Source: Metarhizium brunneum (lineage: Eukaryota > Ascomycota > Sordariomycetes > Hypocreales > Clavicipitaceae). From it: a stretch of DNA of 64,000 bases. Within the stretch, counting starts at the first letter, position 1; each line of letters opens with the position of its first letter. Below the pieces are notes generated by a model. It was not told where the DNA came from. It searched no databases and saw nothing but the letters and a program-made list of their open reading frames with translations. This document shows positions 61,737 to 64,000 of the stretch, in pieces. Made by a program: the position numbers and the translations under genes. Location: assembly GCF_013426205.1 (NCBI RefSeq), contig NC_089423.1, positions 5,270,001 to 5,334,000 on the forward strand, read 5' to 3'.

Positions 61737-62787
61737 ACGTTATGGACTGGGAGTTGGCAGGACACAGGCTGTGAACAGCATGGCAAGGGTTATGGGCTCA
61801 ATGAAATGAAAGTTCATTAAACACAACCAAAAATTCATTATTTTTTTTGCATCCAGTCTGCTCTTTTTGCCGCGTGAAGACCCACAACCTTGTGCATACG
61901 GGAAAGGGTACAAGCAACAAAAGGCATCTGGTTTACGTGGTTGAAACTGCATGGTTTTTGGGGGTTGCTGTCCGGGATTGTGGTGTGTTGTTCCAGGATA
62001 TGATACTCTGGAGTAGAACACCCATTCTACAGCCTTTGTAACCAGTTATGCGATTAACTGGAGGCGTGACGTTGTCGCGTTATGATAGATGAGCTGTGGA
62101 TACATGTGACTGTAGACACATCTTGAAGTGTATCAAATTATTGATCCGTGACTTGTCCATTTGATCATTGTATTCATGCGTCACCCGTCAATTGGACCGA
62201 CGTGCAAGCTCATGGGACAGTCAGCCTCAGCTTCACCAGAATCTCAGGTCACTCAGCATCAACATCGTTGCCCAAATTTGGCTATTTCATCTCTACGTTT
62301 CTATAGGTCAAACGTCGTCTAAAGTACATCAGATTAGACACTTCATAATGCCGCGTCCCGTGCAAGCTCCGCCCAGGAATGCGCTCCAGCGCCCAGCGCC
62401 CCAAGTTTGCTCTATATGCGTAATACGATTGAGAGGCGCGTCTCTCTTGCAACCGACTAAAAAAGTTCACAGCCACTTTCCCTTTCGTCTCCAAATGAAA
62501 AATCAGAGCTCACAAAGTTGGATTTTTGTTTGGCCAACAGCTGTGCGGGAAGTCATGGCATATTCGAAGTTTAAAAAAAAAGATGAAGGCAAAAATAGAA
62601 AGCACACTGAAAGAAGTAGCATGAATAAAAAACGCCTTTGCTACTGCTGACAGTAACGTGGTGCGGAGACTGAGCACCTTGATTGATGCGCGACTGACAC
62701 CCCAATAGCATCTCTGACATGTGAAAAAAGTGCATGTAATGGCTCGAAGTCCACTCGCCCGCCTACAAAGCCTTGACGGTTCGTCAT
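61737..62787. other. Convergent intergenic region, about 1.05 kb
   Basis: Between the 3' ends of eL27 and the transporter. No gene supported; AT-rich 3' flanks. Confidence 0.55.
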
Positions 62788-64000
62788 TTATTGAGCACCA
62801 GTCTGACCGAGACCAGCCACGGTGTTGGTTAGCCTGGTAGGGTCATAAGCGTATGAGGGAGCCAGAGCAGTGAACAAGGAGAAGAAGAGGAAAACTGCGA
62901 GAACAATGATGGCAATCTTGCGCAAAACGGGTTTGCGAGCACCGAACTCGGCCCACTGTCGGCTAGCCTCGCCCATGTAGCCCTTGAGTTGCTCGAAGCC
63001 AAGCTTGTAATAGACCATGCCACCCAGAGCAATGGAGTAACCGAAGAACTGGAGGGGAGTGACAGGAGTGCCCCAGATCATCATAGAGGCAACAACAAGC
63101 ATGATGTCCTTAAGAACACCACAGAGGGTGAGGACGACAGCAGAAGTCTTGCCAATCTAGGGTTCCCTGTTAGCATGTTTGAAACTATACAGAACCACGT
63201 ATTGTTGTCGCAATATTACTTACCAAGAAAACGACAGACACGTTGAGCATCAGAGCGCAAAGACCGTTCAGGAAGAAGGTGAAGAGGCCAACGTTGTACA
63301 CATCAGTCATGGAAACCTTAGGTACCTCCCACAGGAGAGCAACAACACCGTTCATGACGGCGCAAACCGGCGCAAAGTAGTACAAGGAGACAAGAGGGTC
63401 CATTTTGAAATCCGCAGAGCTCAGAAGTCGTTGAACCATGGTAAGGCGGAGAGCTTCAAAGATGATGCCTCCAATCTGGTACAGGACTCCAACCAAGACA
63501 AAGTTGATTTCGCCAAACGAGGCGATGATGACACCAACAACAATGGTGGACACGTTGAGGAACTGCTTCAGGTTGGGCTGAGAGACTCCCAGGGACCAAC
63601 CAGCAATTAAGACAGCGACGGGCGTGGTGGCCTTGAGCATCTGGATGAAAGCGACCGAGAGGTAGAGATAGGTCAGGTTTCCACAGATCAAACTCAAACT
63701 GAAGAACAGGCCAATGGGCACCACAGCACGCAGGTAGACACGTCCAGTCATCTTGACAGTCTTTCGGCCGTCCAGAAGAGGGGTAAATCGAGCCATGAGC
63801 TGTGTAGCAATAGTCGCAAAGGCCATGTGGTAGGTGGTCAGGATGACGGGGTAACCTGGATGACGACTTCGATTAGCACAACTTGTCCATTGTCGAGTCC
63901 CCGAGACAATAAGTCGCAAAAGCAGAGGATGGGAAACATACGGAAGTTCAAAGTGTCCAGAACCCATTTGTTGAACAGAATAACCGACGAGCTGAAACCA
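62788..64000 (-). CDS. Drug/metabolite superfamily transporter (triose-phosphate translocator-like), 5' end cut
   Basis: Integral membrane transporter of the TPT/SLC35 group, probably in Golgi or ER. Minus-strand exons seen: 63942-64000 (continues past the window), 63224-63855, 62788-63156. The partial first exon reads SSSVILFNKWVLDTLNF, the TM1 end with the family NKW motif; splicing adds R|YPVILTTYHMAFATIATQL. Later text includes LYLSVAFIQMLKATTPVAVL (the conserved Lys-Ala-Thr-x-Pro site), ASFGEINFVLVGVLYQIGGI, and VVFL|IGKTSAVVLTLCGVLKDIM, where the last intron joins the typical TSA..L..GxxKD motif. About nine helices are present. The C terminus (AYDPTRLTNTVAGLG) is lumenal or cytosolic tail. 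Substrate cannot be told. The 5' truncation is only the window edge. Confidence 0.9.

Overview
This window comes from a filamentous ascomycete nuclear genome, most likely a sordariomycete of the order Hypocreales (inference from protein character). The supporting signs are short introns of about 50-100 nt with GT..AG ends and CTNAN-like branch points, monocistronic genes on both strands, long AT-mixed intergenic stretches, and fungal families (CHS7 export chaperone, Nce101, kinesin-14, ascomycete laccase, DUF7580, T5orf172/MUG113-like). All gene models were assembled by eye by joining reading frames at splice sites that restore phase and family motifs. Exon coordinates are in each entry.

Layout. 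1-13 kb: MFS sugar transporter, GIY-YIG (T5orf172) protein, GNAT acetyltransferase, a conserved unknown, Mn superoxide dismutase without a mitochondrial presequence, and a secreted-looking Ser/Thr/Pro protein with seven PPxY motifs. 13-30 kb is mostly housekeeping: ARMT1/DUF89 phosphatase, a stand-alone thioesterase, a mitochondrial unknown divergent from mitochondrial ClpP, dihydroxy-acid dehydratase (ILV3), a PlsC acyltransferase, a kinesin-14 motor and an unknown. 30-46.5 kb is an eroding accessory block: a GMC oxidoreductase and a C2H2 zinc-finger gene each broken by one in-frame TGA, a heavily decayed DUF7580 gene, an intact laccase, and a decayed P450 that has lost its haem cysteine. An HhH-GPD DNA glycosylase sits intact inside this block. 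46.5-52.4 kb holds no supportable gene but carries a cluster of the 9-mer TACGGAGTA. 52.4-64 kb returns to conserved genes: CHS7, TFIIH subunit SSL1, HPPD, a TTC36-like TPR protein, NCE101, ribosomal protein eL27, and a drug/metabolite-type transporter cut by the window end.

The most interesting biological arrangement is the divergent pair of 4-hydroxyphenylpyruvate dioxygenase and a TTC36-like TPR protein. In mammals TTC36 has been reported to bind and stabilise HPPD, so the adjacency suggests an old functional partnership in tyrosine breakdown. Other notable points are ClpP micro-exons (16 and 26 nt), an 8-nt last coding exon in eL27, and the contrast between two single-TGA genes and two multiply decayed genes in the same 16-kb stretch.
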